Positions 33,456 through 46,179 of a stretch of DNA of 64,000 bases are shown piece after piece. The notes below the pieces were generated by a model. It did no database searches, was not told the origin of the DNA, and saw only the letters and a program-made list of their open reading frames with translations. Source of the stretch: Saturnia japonica (taxonomy: Eukaryota; Arthropoda; Insecta; Lepidoptera; Saturniidae); NCBI GenBank assembly GCA_033032175.1, contig CM065318.1, forward strand, positions 13,516,001 through 13,580,000, in the 5' to 3' direction. A program made the position numbers and the translations under genes. Each line of letters opens with the position of its first letter. The first letter of the stretch is position 1.

Positions 33456-34093
33456 TTTTGGGGTTCCGTATCCCAAAGTAAAAAAGGAACTCTTATAGGA
33501 TCACTTCGTTTGGCGTCTATCTGTCAAGACCCCTTTTCTCAGGAGTGCGTAGAGGTATCATGTTTAAATTAATATCAAATAGTCAGGTCAGCAATCATTT
33601 ATAGCTGTGAAAAAATTAAAGTTCTTGATTGCGTTAATCAAAAGATACATATATGGTTTATGAACGTTTCAAAGCCAAAAATCCATTTTAGAACTTGATT
33701 TATATTTTATTATGCAGCATATTCTAACACTCGCAAAGGGAATAAAAACCTATAAGGTGCTTCCAGTTGACCTAGAATGATAAAATTTGCCATGATTGAT
33801 TGATTGATGTCATATAGCACATGTAAAGAAAAATCCGAAAACCGTAAATTTGTAATTACATAACAAAATATATATTTTGTCGATTACAAACTTATTTGCA
33901 GTTAGTAAACTGACCGCGGCATATATCGATTTATGGGGACTACAGTTTTCTAACGGAAAAGTTAAGTTTGTCCTTCAATATAGTTTATCTTTTTGTTAGA
34001 ATTTATCGGTAATTTAATTTTTTTTGGTGAATGTTGCTGTACAATTACAGAACCCTCGGTGCGCGAGTCCAACTCGCACATGGTCGGTTATTT
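33456..34093. repeat. GGGTTCCGTA / GAACCCTCGGTGCGCGAG repeat
   Basis: It is bounded by GGGGTTCCGTATCCCAAAGT (33460-33479) and GAACCCTCGGTGCGCGAGTC (34052-34071), both familiar from a widespread lepidopteran dispersed repeat. The interior is AT-rich. The two ends may be one long element or two separate scraps. Confidence 0.45.
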
Positions 34094-34824
34094 TTATATT
34101 ATATTAATGTAAAGTTCAAGAGATTGTTTTTTTTGTTTGTTTCTTTGAACGCGCAAATCTCTGAAATTACCTATTAAATTTTAAAATAATGTTTTATAGT
34201 CCATTTATTAAGGAAGGTTATAGACCATATAAAGCAGCCATAATCATTAACATTAAGAAATATGACAAGCTGTAGGCGAGTAAGGGAAGTGAGACTAACG
34301 GGTGGAGTGTTGGCCAAATAAATTTAACACGAATGAAACCGTGGAGTACAGCTAGTAAATTTATAAAGAACCACTAATATTAATCTATGATTAAAATGTT
34401 CTTCGCTGTAGACAACGCCTGCACCAGTTAATAGCAACACATAAAAAATTGTATCCCGGTATAAACAGAACTTCAATCCAGGTCGACTATTGTTCTATTG
34501 TAAAGCAAACAACTGTCCTCTCCCGAGTTTTCATATACATTTTTATTAAAATATTGTTGAGTAAGCTTTCCAAAGTTTATCGTCACATAGATTACCTGCT
34601 AACATGTTTTCTCCAAGGTTTGTGACACAGAACTTATTACAAAGATATAAAAAATAAACTATAGTAATTACGTCACAGCAAACAGTCTGACAAAAAAAGA
34701 TTCAGAATTCGATGTTTCCTTCTGATATCTATTTAAAAGAGTTAAAAAAATATCAGTTATTTATAGATAATGTAAGTTTAGAAAATATATTAAGTACAGT
34801 TAGATCTGATCTGTTAGATACAAT
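34094..34824. other. AT-rich stretch with one repeat end
   Basis: GAATGAAACCGTGGAGTACA GCTAGT (34333-34358) is the end of a minus-strand dispersed repeat, whose core may be AATCTCTGAAATTACC at 34156. Nothing else recognised. Confidence 0.4.
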
Positions 34825-35011
34825 CTAAGAAGAACATTAAGGCTGCATATCTACCAGAGATGTGCAAGGTAATTGGACGGTGCGTGAGGAAAATCACTTC
34901 ATTTTCCTGGCCTCGCTTAACGCAGCTCTGGTGGAAAAGGGCTAACAGAGCCTTGATATTTGTACATACAAAAAAGCAAGAGATGTGAGCTAGGAACAAA
35001 AACCTAGTCAA
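34825..35011. repeat. possible small dispersed element
   Basis: ACCAGAGATGTGCA (34854) and GCAGCTCTGGTGGAAAAGGG (34922-34941) face each other as imperfect inverted motifs. The wording resembles a lepidopteran MITE, but no second copy occurs in this window. Confidence 0.25.
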
Positions 35012-36513
35012 AGGTAAACTCTTATTATAATAAGGTAGAATCTGACGCGAAAAGACTGTAAAAGAAACGCGTTGAACTTTTTAATTTAAAAATAATAATT
35101 ATGTTAAAGAAATGTTAGTGTAAAAGAACTGTATTTTATTCTATGATCTCTTTCATTGATCATTTGATGAAATAGTTATTGGTTTTGTTACTCCGATTTA
35201 GTTACTTTATACTTATTTCATGTATTAGACTATACTAGTAAGTAGTGCAATTTAAAAAATATTTCCCGTAGTTTCATCGTATCTACACATGACAAATCCT
35301 TAAGCATTCAATAATAAATTTAATTTTTAATTTATAAATAAATTAAGTTCTAAAGTGGAGTTTTGGCTTTGAATCCTTCATAAACAATGTCTGAAAAATG
35401 GTTTTATAGGAAAACAAAAATTAGCCACCTGACAGCGAAATAACCGGTCATCGTTTTTCTATATAAGGCGTTGATTACACCAATGTTTAAAAGGTTATTG
35501 AATTTTTTCTTATATTCTCAGTGTTACTTTAATATAATAAATAATCTTTCATTTCTTTTCTAAGCTATTGAAATATAATTGAATATAACAAACTCAGTTG
35601 TTTTTAGAATCTTTTAAAACATATAACAATTTTCTTCGCAAAAATATACACAATATAACTTGAAATGAAATAATTATAATTTGTATATATTTTTCTTCGG
35701 GTTTTGAAGGGGTTTAGATACTAATATTATATACGAAAGTAACTATTACGTGTAAAGTTTTATTCACGGAAAAGCACCAAACGATTTCCACGGAGAATAA
35801 CTTAAAATGTATGTTTTCACATAGAATCAATTGTGTTCTTGAATATTAATGATATAACATATATTTGGTAAAATATAGAAGACATAAATAAATTAACAAT
35901 TATAACTAAATTAATAATATATTTATTGCTAATATATCATTCACACAAATCGTACAACTACAGAGACCCCATTTGATTATATGTGAAAACAGTTCAATAG
36001 AAATGCGTAAAATTTCTGTCGCATGTTTACTTGCTCTGGATTCCAGCTGAAAATCAGTGCCGAGTGACCTATGGCACTCGCAGTGGACGCACTGTTGGAC
36101 CATATTACTTTCTATGTGAATGTATATGAGATATCTTAGATAACTTTTTCCTGGTAGGTATAATAAAAATAATATGGTTAAGTGTTCCCGTTGTGAGATA
36201 TTTGTTATATGGTCCTTGTTATAATGAAAAATAAACTTCCTTATTGTGGGTAAAGTTGTAACTCATTACTTATAATTTTTTTATTAAGTAAAGGTTTTTC
36301 TTTTGCTTTTTTTGTTGTTGTATGTAGCCTATTATTTCATGTACCTATTGTTGATTGGTAAATTATAATCTGTGTTCATGATCAGTCTTCCTCATATATA
36401 TACAGTAAGTGTATCGTGTGACTTAGTACGGAAAGGAAAATCAAATTTACCTATAGCATGTACCCGAATATACCATTCAATTAAAACGGTGATCCTATTT
36501 CAGAATTATCTAT
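35012..36513. other. AT-rich intronic stretch
   Basis: No gene or clear repeat. A minus-strand frame at 35906-36103 has no motif. Confidence 0.45.
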
Positions 36514-37030
36514 ATAATCAATAAAATTGAAGTGTCTGTTTGAAATGTCAAAATAACAGCTTTTTACTTAATGCATATGAAAGTATATACGACACCTATA
36601 ACAAAACACCCATTTTTAAAATTTTTGTCAGTCTGTCTGTATGTTTGTTCCGGGTAATCTCCGAAACGGTTGGACCGACTTTGACAGGGCTTTAAGTCGT
36701 AGATAGCTGAATTTATAGGGAGTAACTTAGGGTACTTTTATTTTCCAAAGATAATTGGGTCCACACAAACAAAAAAAAAATTGGTGATGGCGAATCGATT
36801 CGGGCGCTTAAATGGCTTACGCTGAGTAAACCATGAGAGATATAGCAAATTAATGTAAAAAAAGTTGTAGAAATTAAAAAGGCCTATAGAAAAGTCTTGA
36901 AGAGTATACGTCTATCTTCTAAGGAAAACCTGAAATAAGCATTTTTGTCATTAAAATAGCCGGGAGCGGGGGAGCCAGATTCACGCGGGCAATCTGTAGT
37001 CCACGTGAGCGAAGCCAGGGGCACAGCTAG
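36514..37030 (-). repeat. CTAGCTGTGCCCG repeat, copy 3
   Basis: It begins (plus strand) with AAAATTGAAGTGTCTGTTTG, includes GGTAATCTCCGAAACGGTTG (36653-36672) and ends GAAGCCAGGGGCACAGCTAG. It faces copy 4 at 37796 in opposite orientation. Confidence 0.8.
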
Positions 37031-37795
37031 TTTAACATATAGATTAAACTTTCATTACAATTTTACTGAATTATTACAGGATTAGTCCTGTGCCAGTAAT
37101 TTTAACAACATCAACATCTCAGGAATCATGTCATTGTTATTTATTCTTATATTTAACCCATAAAAATCCTGCCTCAATCCATACCTACTCTAAACAAAGA
37201 ACTCCTGTGCAAAATTTCAATCTTCTAGACCCAGCAGTTTAAGCAGTGCCTTATTTGTCAAAGAATGTTTTGAGTTATTTCATGACATTGAGGATTGGCT
37301 TTTAAATAAAACTACCGGAACTTACTCATTTATGCTTAGTGATTTTCAAGTTAATATAGACGGTGAAGCGAACATAAATAAAATGCGTTTCGTCAACTTT
37401 CCAACGAGCGTTTAATGATGTCGCTACGAGCTGTGTTTCCAGAGTTAATAATAAGAATAGAATTATCAAATTTGGAGAGGATGTTGTTTTTATTTTGTAG
37501 GTAACTTTAAGGTTTAAGAAGGGAAATTTAATCCCTAAGGGTGTGAAAATGGGTGCCAAAGTTTGTAACAAAAGTAATATTTTCCGGCTCGGGTTTATTT
37601 GAGACTTTGTATCAATATTCTTTGACAAAATTTATTCTTAATTAACAGCCTGATAATTTTAGAACCTAATAATACCTATAATCACAACTGTGAGATATAC
37701 AAAGTGTGCGGTATTTAATTCCAACTGTCGGCAGGTTTGTTCACATAAATTAGGTACAGTGTTTGCAAAATTTGTTGATTGACATATAATATAAA
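37031..37795. other. spacer between two inverted repeat copies
   Basis: AT-rich, with phrases such as GCAAAATTTCAATCTTCTAG typical of decayed LINE 3' regions. A minus-strand frame (37326-37628) has no motif. Confidence 0.4.
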
Positions 37796-38296
37796 CTAGC
37801 TGTGCCCGCGGCTCCGCTCGCGTCGATTACGGAATGTCGTCTGTCGCGAACACACGCGAGAATTCTGCTGCCCCCGTCGAACTAACGGCGCGGTGCGGCG
37901 TTCGGCCGCTTATTTTAATGGAAAAAATGTTTATTGAGGTTTATCCTTAAAATATAGACATATTCTATCCCTGATTTTTTTGTAGGTTTTAAGGTCTATA
38001 ATTATTTAGTACATAAAAATGATAAATTTTATGGTTTATTCAGCGTAAGTCATTATGAGCACCCCAAAAGCGTAATTTTTTCCGAATTCATTGATATTAT
38101 TGTCACTGTTATTTTTAATTCTATGATAATAAATAATCTATAATAATAAAAATATACTGCATAATCTGGGAAGATAAAATAGCTATGAATTAAATTAAAA
38201 AGTATGTAAATCGGACATGTGGTTTTCGATATGAAAAGAACATAAACGGAGAGACAGACAGAGTCGTTGAATTTTATATGTTTAGCTATAGATATA
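37796..38296 (+). repeat. CTAGCTGTGCCCG repeat, copy 4 (divergent)
   Basis: It starts CTAGCTGTGCCCGCGGCTCC and has extra GC-rich sequence at 37840-37910 absent from the other copies, then the TTTTTTTGTAGGTTTTAAGG block shared with copy 1. The end near 38296 is uncertain. Confidence 0.65.
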
Positions 38297-39879
38297 GATA
38301 CAAAAAATACACATTACAATTACAACATATAAAGTTAATTAGTTTAAAAAACAGTAATAATCTTATAGTCTACGCGAGCGAAACCGTATTTTTAAATAAA
38401 CATAAATCAAGTGGTTTATAACATGTATTATATAAACTCAGTAACAGTACATACTAAGACTTTCTCTATCGTTTGTCGTGTTTAGTTTTGAGCGGATAAT
38501 CGAGAACTCCTACAAACATGACGGTTGTTTGTCGATCGGTTAACCGTCACTTTAACTTTGCGGACAGTTCGTTTGCTTTTAAAGCTTGGTCGGCGTTATC
38601 TGTTACTGAACCATTAAGGTTTAAACTTTTATCTTTTTATGTAGATGTCGGTTTCATTTATTCGTCTATTTAAATAAATGTTTTAGTACTACTTATAGTA
38701 TAAATTGTATGAAATATTCTCGATTAGAAAGTATCGAAGAAATTAAACACCAAATTGAATTTTCATGTCTATTAAACGTTCAGTGTTTGAGTTTTCAACT
38801 AATTAGAAGAGTTCACTCCTTACTCCCACAGTCACTTGTTGTCGTATACTTAATAGAGATTTTCATTATAACGTCGTTTTGTAATAGGAAGATTAATTGA
38901 TCCCGGTGACATTACAAACAGAAGAGGGGCGGAGCGCTGCCAAGTTATGATTAACTTCCCTTCGCTTATAAAAATAGCCACCCCTTGTATTCTGGGTATG
39001 TTTTACACTAAGCTATGTTGCCATTGTGATAGATAGGGCTAATTGCTCATATACCTACATACTACCTAAAAGGTTAATGATAATTTGAAACAAATTATAC
39101 GAATTATATTTGCTAATGAGATATTGTTATTATAATAATGACTGTCAGTTTCAGAAAATAACGCTTTAGAAAAAAACAATCTCTTCAATTTTAAAATATA
39201 CACTATATAGAATATATATAGACACAATATATATAGACACACTAAAAAAATTAATTAACATTCAAAGGCTTAGTTTCAGGTATTTATTTATTTAACAAAA
39301 TTGTTTGTACTTCGAAATGTGTTTTATAATTCGCGATACATATAAACAAATAATTCAACGACATTCCATAAAATTATATAGAAATATGAACAGTGAAAAT
39401 ACAACATAGGTATCCTATCAAAATATCGTGTGTAAAAATCAAAATATCATTTTAGTAGAAGCGAGCGTAGATACTGGCTGGCCATATCAATAAAAACTTT
39501 TCAACACAGCTTCCGTTTTAAAATAAAAGGTTTACTCGCAGCATCACGGTTTTTGAAATGTATTTCCATCGAACACTCGCCGGTGACTATTTAAATATCG
39601 CGAAGCTTTCAGCATGAGAATTTTTTAACTAACTTTTTTAATCCTTCAAACTGCATATCGTTTTAGTGAAATGAACCACGTGGATGGACTATGAAGATAG
39701 TTTTTGTTTAATGTAAATAAATCTCTATATATTATTATTGTTCAAAGATGTTTTGTGGCAACGCTATTTACGCTGGGAGGTCCAAAAGTTCGTGGAATGG
39801 AGGAGATGGAGTGGGGTTAGGGGTGCTCGCTTAATGTCTTACTAATTGGAAACTCAGCATGTCCTAGTAAATCAATGAT
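38297..39879. other. AT-rich stretch with a TATA-like patch
   Basis: A GC-richer patch at 38905-38990 contains GAGGGGCGGAGCGCTG followed by CTTATAAAAATAGCC. It resembles a core promoter only loosely, and no open frame follows. Two AATATATATAGACAC units lie at about 39211-39241. Confidence 0.35.
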
Positions 39880-40680
39880 TTACATGTGGCATGGTCTTTT
39901 TAAACATGGTCGGGAGTCGATTGGAGACCACCTCAACTGGCCTTCAGTTGAGGCCACCATCGTCGAAAAAGTGGAAAAAATCGTAATAGACGACATCCGT
40001 TTGAAGAAAAAACAGTTATCTGCATTAATTGGAATATCTGATACTACATGACCACCTGGGTATGACAAAAGTCAGTGCAAGATGGGTTCCGAGAATGCTC
40101 ACGCCGCTTCAGAAAAAGCAGCGCGTCGATGTGTCAAAACAATTTTTGGAGTTCTGTGGAGACGAATCTGCAGAGATTTTGGAGCGGATTGTTACCGGAG
40201 ATGAACATCACTTTGAGCCTGAGTCCAAGCAAGAGTCGATGCAATGGCATAAAAAGGGGACACCACCGCCACCAAAGAAATTCAAAGTGTCGGAGTCGAC
40301 TGGAAAGTTGATGGCTATTGTGTTTTGGGATTGTGAGGGGATAATACTGATGCATAGAAAAGGGATGGAATATAACTGGCGAATACTACGCAATGATACT
40401 AGAAAAATTAAAGGAGGCCATCAAGGAAAAACGTCGAGAAAAATTGTACAAGGGTGTGTTGCTCTTGCAAGACAACGCACCGGTTCACAAGAACAGAGTT
40501 GCAATGGCTGCTCTGCACACGCATGGCTTCGAATCACTAGTCCACACACCCTACAGTCCACAGATCTAGCCCCAAGTGATTTTTATTCATTTCTTAATTT
40601 AAAAAAATACTTAAGGGGTAGGAAATTTTCCGACGACAATGGGGTAAAGGAGGCAATTTTGGCTAATTTTGGGGCATAAG
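39880..40680 (+). pseudogene. mariner transposase, broken
   Basis: The N-terminal part (from about 39891) reads WHGLFKHGRESIGDH and a helix-turn-helix-like segment, then loses codons and changes frame near 40045 before ILHDHLGMTKVSARWVPRML. The catalytic triad is still visible: Asp in VTGDE (40200-40202), Asp in LLLQDNAPVH (40471-40473) and Asp in LAPSD (40578-40580), giving the D(34)D spacing of mariner once a 2-base insertion (CA, about 40559) is allowed for. Another one-base shift falls near 40380. Mariner transposases cut and paste their element at TA. With three frame breaks this copy is dead. Clear terminal inverted repeats were not found. Confidence 0.85.
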
Positions 40681-40771
40681 ATAAAAATACTTTTACGATG
40701 GTATTTCATAGATCTAATAAATGTATTCAGCTTAAAGGTGATTATATTGAAAAGGAAAAATAGATTTAATG
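40681..40771. other. downstream flank of the mariner relic
   Basis: AT-rich; the 3' end of the element probably lies here but no inverted repeat could be fixed. Confidence 0.35.
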
Positions 40772-40885
40772 TTTCTGCGTTTGAGAGCCAGTGTTCCTCT
40801 ACTATACTATCTTGGGCCACATCATCACTCAAGATCAGGTGAGATTGTGACTACAACGCTAAGCCTATAACGATAAAAAAAATAG
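40772..40885 (+). mobile_element. 3' part of SINE family C
   Basis: TTTGAGAGCCAGTGTTCCTC and ATCAGGTGAGATTGTGACTA match the end of 50347-50615 (CTTGAGAGCCAGTGTCCCCA, CCAGATGAGATTGTGGCCAT). The head is missing. Confidence 0.65.
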
Positions 40886-42129
40886 TTGAAAGATATTGTT
40901 ATTGTAAAAAAAAATATATTAAAGAAAGTATATAATATTTCCGATTTACATAAAGGAGGCGCCATCTATTAACGATCTATTTAAGTATGACAGCTGTTAG
41001 TTAGATCGTTTATACTCTATAATGAGCAAAATATTAACTAGTATAAACCTATTACACATAAAATATAATTATTATAAAAATTGCATATAAATTACATCAT
41101 AAAAATACAACTTTTAACAAATACGAGATTAAAAACACAGAATTTGTAATCAAGAGTAGCTTTAATTTAAAAATAATGGAAATAATTGTTTTTATTTAAT
41201 TTTCCAAAGGAATTCAAACTACATATTCTGTAAGGTCAGGGACTTTGGAATCAGTCTAGGCTGTTGGGACTCGAATTCACGTCGATCGATGTTGTACCGG
41301 TACTCGCAGTCAGTAGCCATCAGTGGTTCCAGAATAGACGAAAAAATTTGAACAAATTAGGTCGTAACACGTCTACGACTTTTAGAATCAGCCCGCCTTG
41401 TTTCACAACAAAGGAAATCCATTTCCCGCGTCGCCGCTGTGACTTCGATAAACAATGGTCACGCACGGTAGCGCGTTACCTCGGAATTCAATACGGTTTT
41501 CATCTCTACGTTTTCCACTCTATGTATATATATACCTTTAACAGTAAAATATTTATCAACTAGTTTGTGTCGTCGTCTGCATGAATTTACTATTCATGAC
41601 AATGTTTCAACCATTTTTTTAACAAACTTAAAAAAATAAGTGAATGAATTGAAGTACCATACAGAATAACTGATAACGCGCACGATGTTCGTTTGTTCAA
41701 ATCTTGATAACCGTACGCACTCACACTTACTCGTATATAATACAAAAAGACAGAGAAATAGAGAGAGAGTCATATAGAAGGGGCAAAATGTTTTTCCTTA
41801 CATGAAAATTTCTACAAGCTCACATCGGAAGTTGGGTTAAGGAACTTTCTTTTTTAATTTACTATGCCATTCCTGGTACTTTTATCTCAAATAGTACAAA
41901 GTGGCGACCCTGCCAGTGGCTAAAATATCGAGGTATGTAACAATAAATTAGAAAAATAATACTGGAATAAATAAATTAGGTAAGGTAGATGTAGATCAAT
42001 GAACAAGCCCTGTTTTATTACGTAATGGGTTTCGTATACATCACAATAAGTACACAATTTTTTTTAAATTATATCATGGTAAATTGACAGCTCCGTATTT
42101 GATGTACTCCAACATCATCGGCGACTACT
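40886..42129. other. AT-rich stretch with one small shared repeat
   Basis: GCGCCATCTATTAACGATCT, then GACAGCTGTTAGT (about 40957-41005) matches GCGCCATCTGTTAACAATCT and GATAGCTGTTAGT at 49669-49713. The 99-codon frame at 41264-41563 has no motif. Confidence 0.4.
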
Positions 42130-42285
42130 GATAGACCGGCAATCCATCGCCGGTTATCGTTTTTATGCCGACCGGCAATCCTTGCAACATCCGGATCCCG
42201 AAATGCATCAGTTCAAAAGAGACTGAGTTTATCACTGTGTACATGGTAGTCTTTTCCAGTCAGGTACAGCTACCTACCACTCTGT
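42130..42285 (+). repeat. dispersed repeat family R, copy 2
   Basis: CCGGCAATCCATCGCCGGTT, then CCCGAAATGCATCAG and a CATGGTAGTC block correspond to 25017-25140. Confidence 0.5.
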
Positions 42286-43612
42286 AGTGATGATTGATTT
42301 GATTGTATATGTTTGTGGCGTCGTAGCTCCCAGACGGATGAACCAATTGTAATTCAATTTTGTTTTTTGTTTAAAAGTTTCTGATCAATTGTTTTAGGCA
42401 TTATTTAAAAAAATAGTCAGCCATTTGCAAATCGTCAGCTCTTTTTTAGTTGATGAAGGGATGTGAACAATTTCCACTGGTCTGGTCGTTTCGAAATTTG
42501 GTACCTATCTCGTTACTTCAATAACTTTGACTTGATTATAAGTTACTTGTATCGCAGTTATTTAAATAACAAATCATACTTGCATAATTCCGGATAAATC
42601 AATATAAGTAAATGAGTACAGGAATATGCAGACTGCAACATTTACATTAATAATAAATAAATTGGCAGCACAGCCTTCAATCCTAGTATTTGTCGTGTTG
42701 AATGTTGAGTGCCCAACACGGCAATGCGACACACTATGACGTCACCGCCGCCCATCGGGCGAAGGTGCCAGCCGTAATGAGCCTCTACCCACTCAACGTT
42801 TGAAAATATAAAATGTCACAGTTAATGTTGTGATGGGTAAATAATGTAACATTGTCAAGTTGAAAATACAGCGTTAAGATATGAGGATTATTGATAAATC
42901 TTTTAACCTTCTAGTTAATTTCAACGTATGATGAATTATTTTATGAGAATGCATCATTTTTAGATGCATCGCGTCAATTTCACTAAAGTTTCTTAAACAA
43001 ATAAAATAAAGAAGGTAATATATATATATATAAACTTTTTCCGCTTTTTTCGCGTATACCATAAGATTTATACAGGTTTTTGATTGCAATTGAATTTTGA
43101 TATTGTTTATTTATAAATGAAAATCGAGAAATATTGTTCCCATCTAAAGTTTGCTAATCTTATTCATACTATTGGAGGCTAAATTTGTAACATGCTAAAA
43201 TTCTTTCAAATTAATCTAATCAGAAAAATATTATTGTCCATACAAATTTTACCACATCCTTTCATCTCTGTAGAGGTTGATTTTCAAGAATTTTTTTGGT
43301 ATTTTATAACTTCACCCTTCTCTAACAACATCGAAAAAATTCGTAAAAAGAAAATAACTAGCAACGCCTTCATCAGAAAGAGAGGTGACAAATAAACAGG
43401 AAAATAAAAATTTTTTTTAGAAATAAGGGCATTTCGCACGGTTCTATCTTATGAATGAAACTATACACGAGGTTAGCTTACGGCAAAACTGTTAATATGT
43501 TGCAAAACATTTCTTTTTTGGAATGTTGTGTATTATTTTTATTATAACTTGAATAAAACCAGTTGAATTAATGAGAAGTAGATCGGTTAAAGAAGGTCGA
43601 GAAACATGTATT
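42286..43612. other. AT-rich intronic stretch
   Basis: An isolated TGACGTCA lies at 42737-42744 in a GC-richer patch (42700-42800). A TA microsatellite lies at about 43018-43031. No gene seen. Confidence 0.4.
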
Positions 43613-44105
43613 CATTTTTTTTTTTTTTTTAACTGACTACACTGTTAGCCTTAGGGGCCCTATCCTAAAACAGAGCCGCTGCGGCTTTTACAGCTTCACC
43701 GGACTTGGGGGCGAGCGTTTAGGGCACTCAACCGCGAAAGTTTGTGACGAGTGAAGAGTGGCCGAACCTCGGCTCGGGCGGTCGTCGCGAATGCGAAAAG
43801 GTCGCGATCTAACTAATTCCCTAATCCTACGAGAATTCGAACTAACTAACATATACTCATATGCACGTTCCCCTCCTCCTGGAGGAAGGAGTGGACCATG
43901 CGTATGTGTATTTAATAATCGGAATGGTTTTTCTACACTAACTAGCGCATTAGTCTAACTAGCGCAAAAAAAGAAAAAAAAGGTCCCTTACAGAACTTAA
44001 GTACCTGTGTGGTGTGCGCGTATGTGTGTTCATACGTGTGTAATGTTGTATGTGGGTAGCTAAGTGTTGCACGTATAGTGTCACTTTGTATCGCGCGGGA
44101 CATGT
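43613..44105 (-). mobile_element. poly(A)-tailed retroelement, 490-bp 5'-truncated copy
   Basis: Minus-strand reading ends GGGCCCCTAAGGCTAACAGT GTAGTCAGTT and an A tract of about 17 bases (plus-strand T run from about 43616). The body matches 62615-63075 over most of its length, including an imperfect palindrome around CCTCCTGGAGGA (43877) and a CACACATAC-rich part. The poly(A) end and varied truncation points indicate LINE-type retroposition. Confidence 0.7.
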
Positions 44106-44489
44106 ATTAATCTACAGTCCCTACCATTAATGGGCCAAAAATAAATAAATGCGCGACTGAATTATATATTAACCAATATTTGGGTAATAAAATAATTGTA
44201 CTGGAAAATGCGTATTGTTTGTACTTAAATAATAGTTTCATATTCCTCTGAAAACCGTAACGTAAGCTAACATAATAAATTAAGGAAATATTTACTGTAA
44301 TATCAGGCGTGTTCCGGAAATTGTAATGCGGACCTTTTTGTTATTTAATTTTTTCTCTTTTGTTTTGAGACTCTATCTAATACGTATTTATTACATATTA
44401 AACATAATTATTATGCATTATAACTACATAAACAAATATTTTTTTATAATTATATAATCATGTTACTTAGCACAATACCACGATACTTT
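44106..44489. other. AT-rich intronic stretch
   Basis: Nothing recognised. Confidence 0.4.
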
Positions 44490-44775
44490 AAATATTTCAC
44501 TATTTGTTCTGCACGTTCATTAATGTACTTAAATATTGTAAATCCACTTGGCTGCAACCAAAAATCAGCACTGAGGCCTTTCAGAACATTGGCATCCAGC
44601 TTATGCTGAGCTGTACGCCCTTTGCAGTGGTACTACGGCCCATAGGGTTGATTATATTTGTATTTTTTTAAATTACTAGTGCTTAACTTTTATTTTATAT
44701 TGTATATTTTGTCTGTAAAAACTGTGTGTCCGTATTTTCACAGCAATAAATGTATTTTCTTTCTTTCTTTCAAAC
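44490..44775 (+). repeat. probable retroelement 3' UTR with a TTTC tail
   Basis: GCCCTTTGCAGTGGTACTAC and GGCCCATAGGG are followed by AATAAATGTATTTTCTTTCT and further TTTC units (about 44745-44772). A polyadenylation-type signal beside a simple-repeat tail suits a LINE 3' end; no coding part remains. Confidence 0.4.
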
Positions 44776-46179
44776 GAGAGAATGTATTCCCACATCCCAC
44801 ATCCGTTTGAGTATGGAGGTTTTCAAATTCAATCGATCATTTAATTTGCTTCCGTTACATCTCTTACACCATAAACGTACAGGAGTTGAAGTTTGCAGTA
44901 CATAACGCAAAACTTTAACTTTACTTTTTTAAGAAAAAACTTATGGGGTTTGCTTGTGTTGTCGAATCTTTCCTAAGTTTTATGTATTCCAATACCGAGA
45001 TATTCAAAATATAGGGATAATAAAATTAAAATTCCCTTTCCCTTCCCTTTGTTCCGTAAAGTTCCGTAAATTACAAATACATGAGGAAAAGCAAAAGGGG
45101 TTTTCCAGGTTTCTCTGACGACAATATCGTTTTGTTAAAGCAATGGCCGGACCAGAATCGCTGCGAGTGATGGATTGCATGACAGATTATCCCTCAACTC
45201 CTGTGGAATATAAAGGGGCTATTATAGCGGTCGCAATGATTCGGCCTGAGAAAGATGAATTGGCTTAACATCGGGCGCTCACTAAAATAAATTGCAAGGG
45301 TTGTTAGTAATGTAATGATAATTGGAAATGCTTCCTGGTCTCACTTAGTCGATTACTTTTGTCCTATGCTTAATTGTTATAGATTTTTTTATAGACTTGT
45401 AGCGTTTCAGCATAATGTTAGCAAATGTTATGAGGCGATGTGACTTAAGATGGTAAGTCCAGAGAGTGACTGGCTCTCAAATATAGCTTGCTAGACATAC
45501 CTATAGATTAATGACTATACATTTTTAACTTGTGCTAAAAGCTTGGAAGCTTGTTCTTGGAAGCTAGTTAGGTGGGTATTAGAAAATGTCCTAACACCAT
45601 GTTATTGTTTCGTCACGGTGTATTCCTTTACCGAAACCTAAGGCTAATTTGAAGGATTGGATCGCACGTTGATTGATGCGGTGTTCAAATACTTTAACAC
45701 TGAGTCATCATCTCTTCAAAACCTTGAACTACATTTCATCATTAAGTTTAAGGCATTTAAAAAAGTTATTAGTTCCTAGTAGTTTTTTAAGATAAATATG
45801 AAAATAATGTATGATCTATATTTTTAGTGCATTACCGCGCAAGTTGAATGTTTTTACAAACTAACATATAATATCATTGGTAAAAACGATTTAGATTTTT
45901 ATAAACAGATTTAGTTTCTCCGTGTATGAGCTAGAGGCGTTGCTAGTTGATATTTTAAAGGAAATGAAAAATTTATTCGTATTTCTAACTTACCATTATA
46001 CTTAGTGGACTATCATATCAGATTGGCTATTTATTTAGTAGGTTTCAGGAATGAAACATGAGATCCATGTTTTAGTCAGAAACATAATCATCAAAGCGGA
46101 AACAAATATCATTGTGAGTTAAGTGAAAACTAACTTTAAAAATGAAGTCTTAGTGATACAACTAAGATTCAGAAAATAA
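44776..46179. other. intronic stretch with an unassigned GC-richer patch
   Basis: The part 45120-45290 (AAGCAATGGCCGGACCAGAA, TCAACTCCTGTGGAATATAA) is less AT-rich but shows no frame or partner in this window. The rest is AT-rich. Confidence 0.4.

Noticed and set aside
38905..39000. Core promoter with TATAAAA-like sequence
   Set aside because: TATA-like strings are common in DNA this AT-rich, and no open frame or exon follows.
40134..40393. Minus-strand frames opposite the mariner transposase
   Set aside because: Antisense shadows; the plus strand holds the transposase motifs.
43758..43958. Plus-strand frame with a Pro/Gly-rich segment
   Set aside because: It lies antisense in the poly(A)-tailed retroelement, and the sister copy at 62.8 kb does not preserve it.
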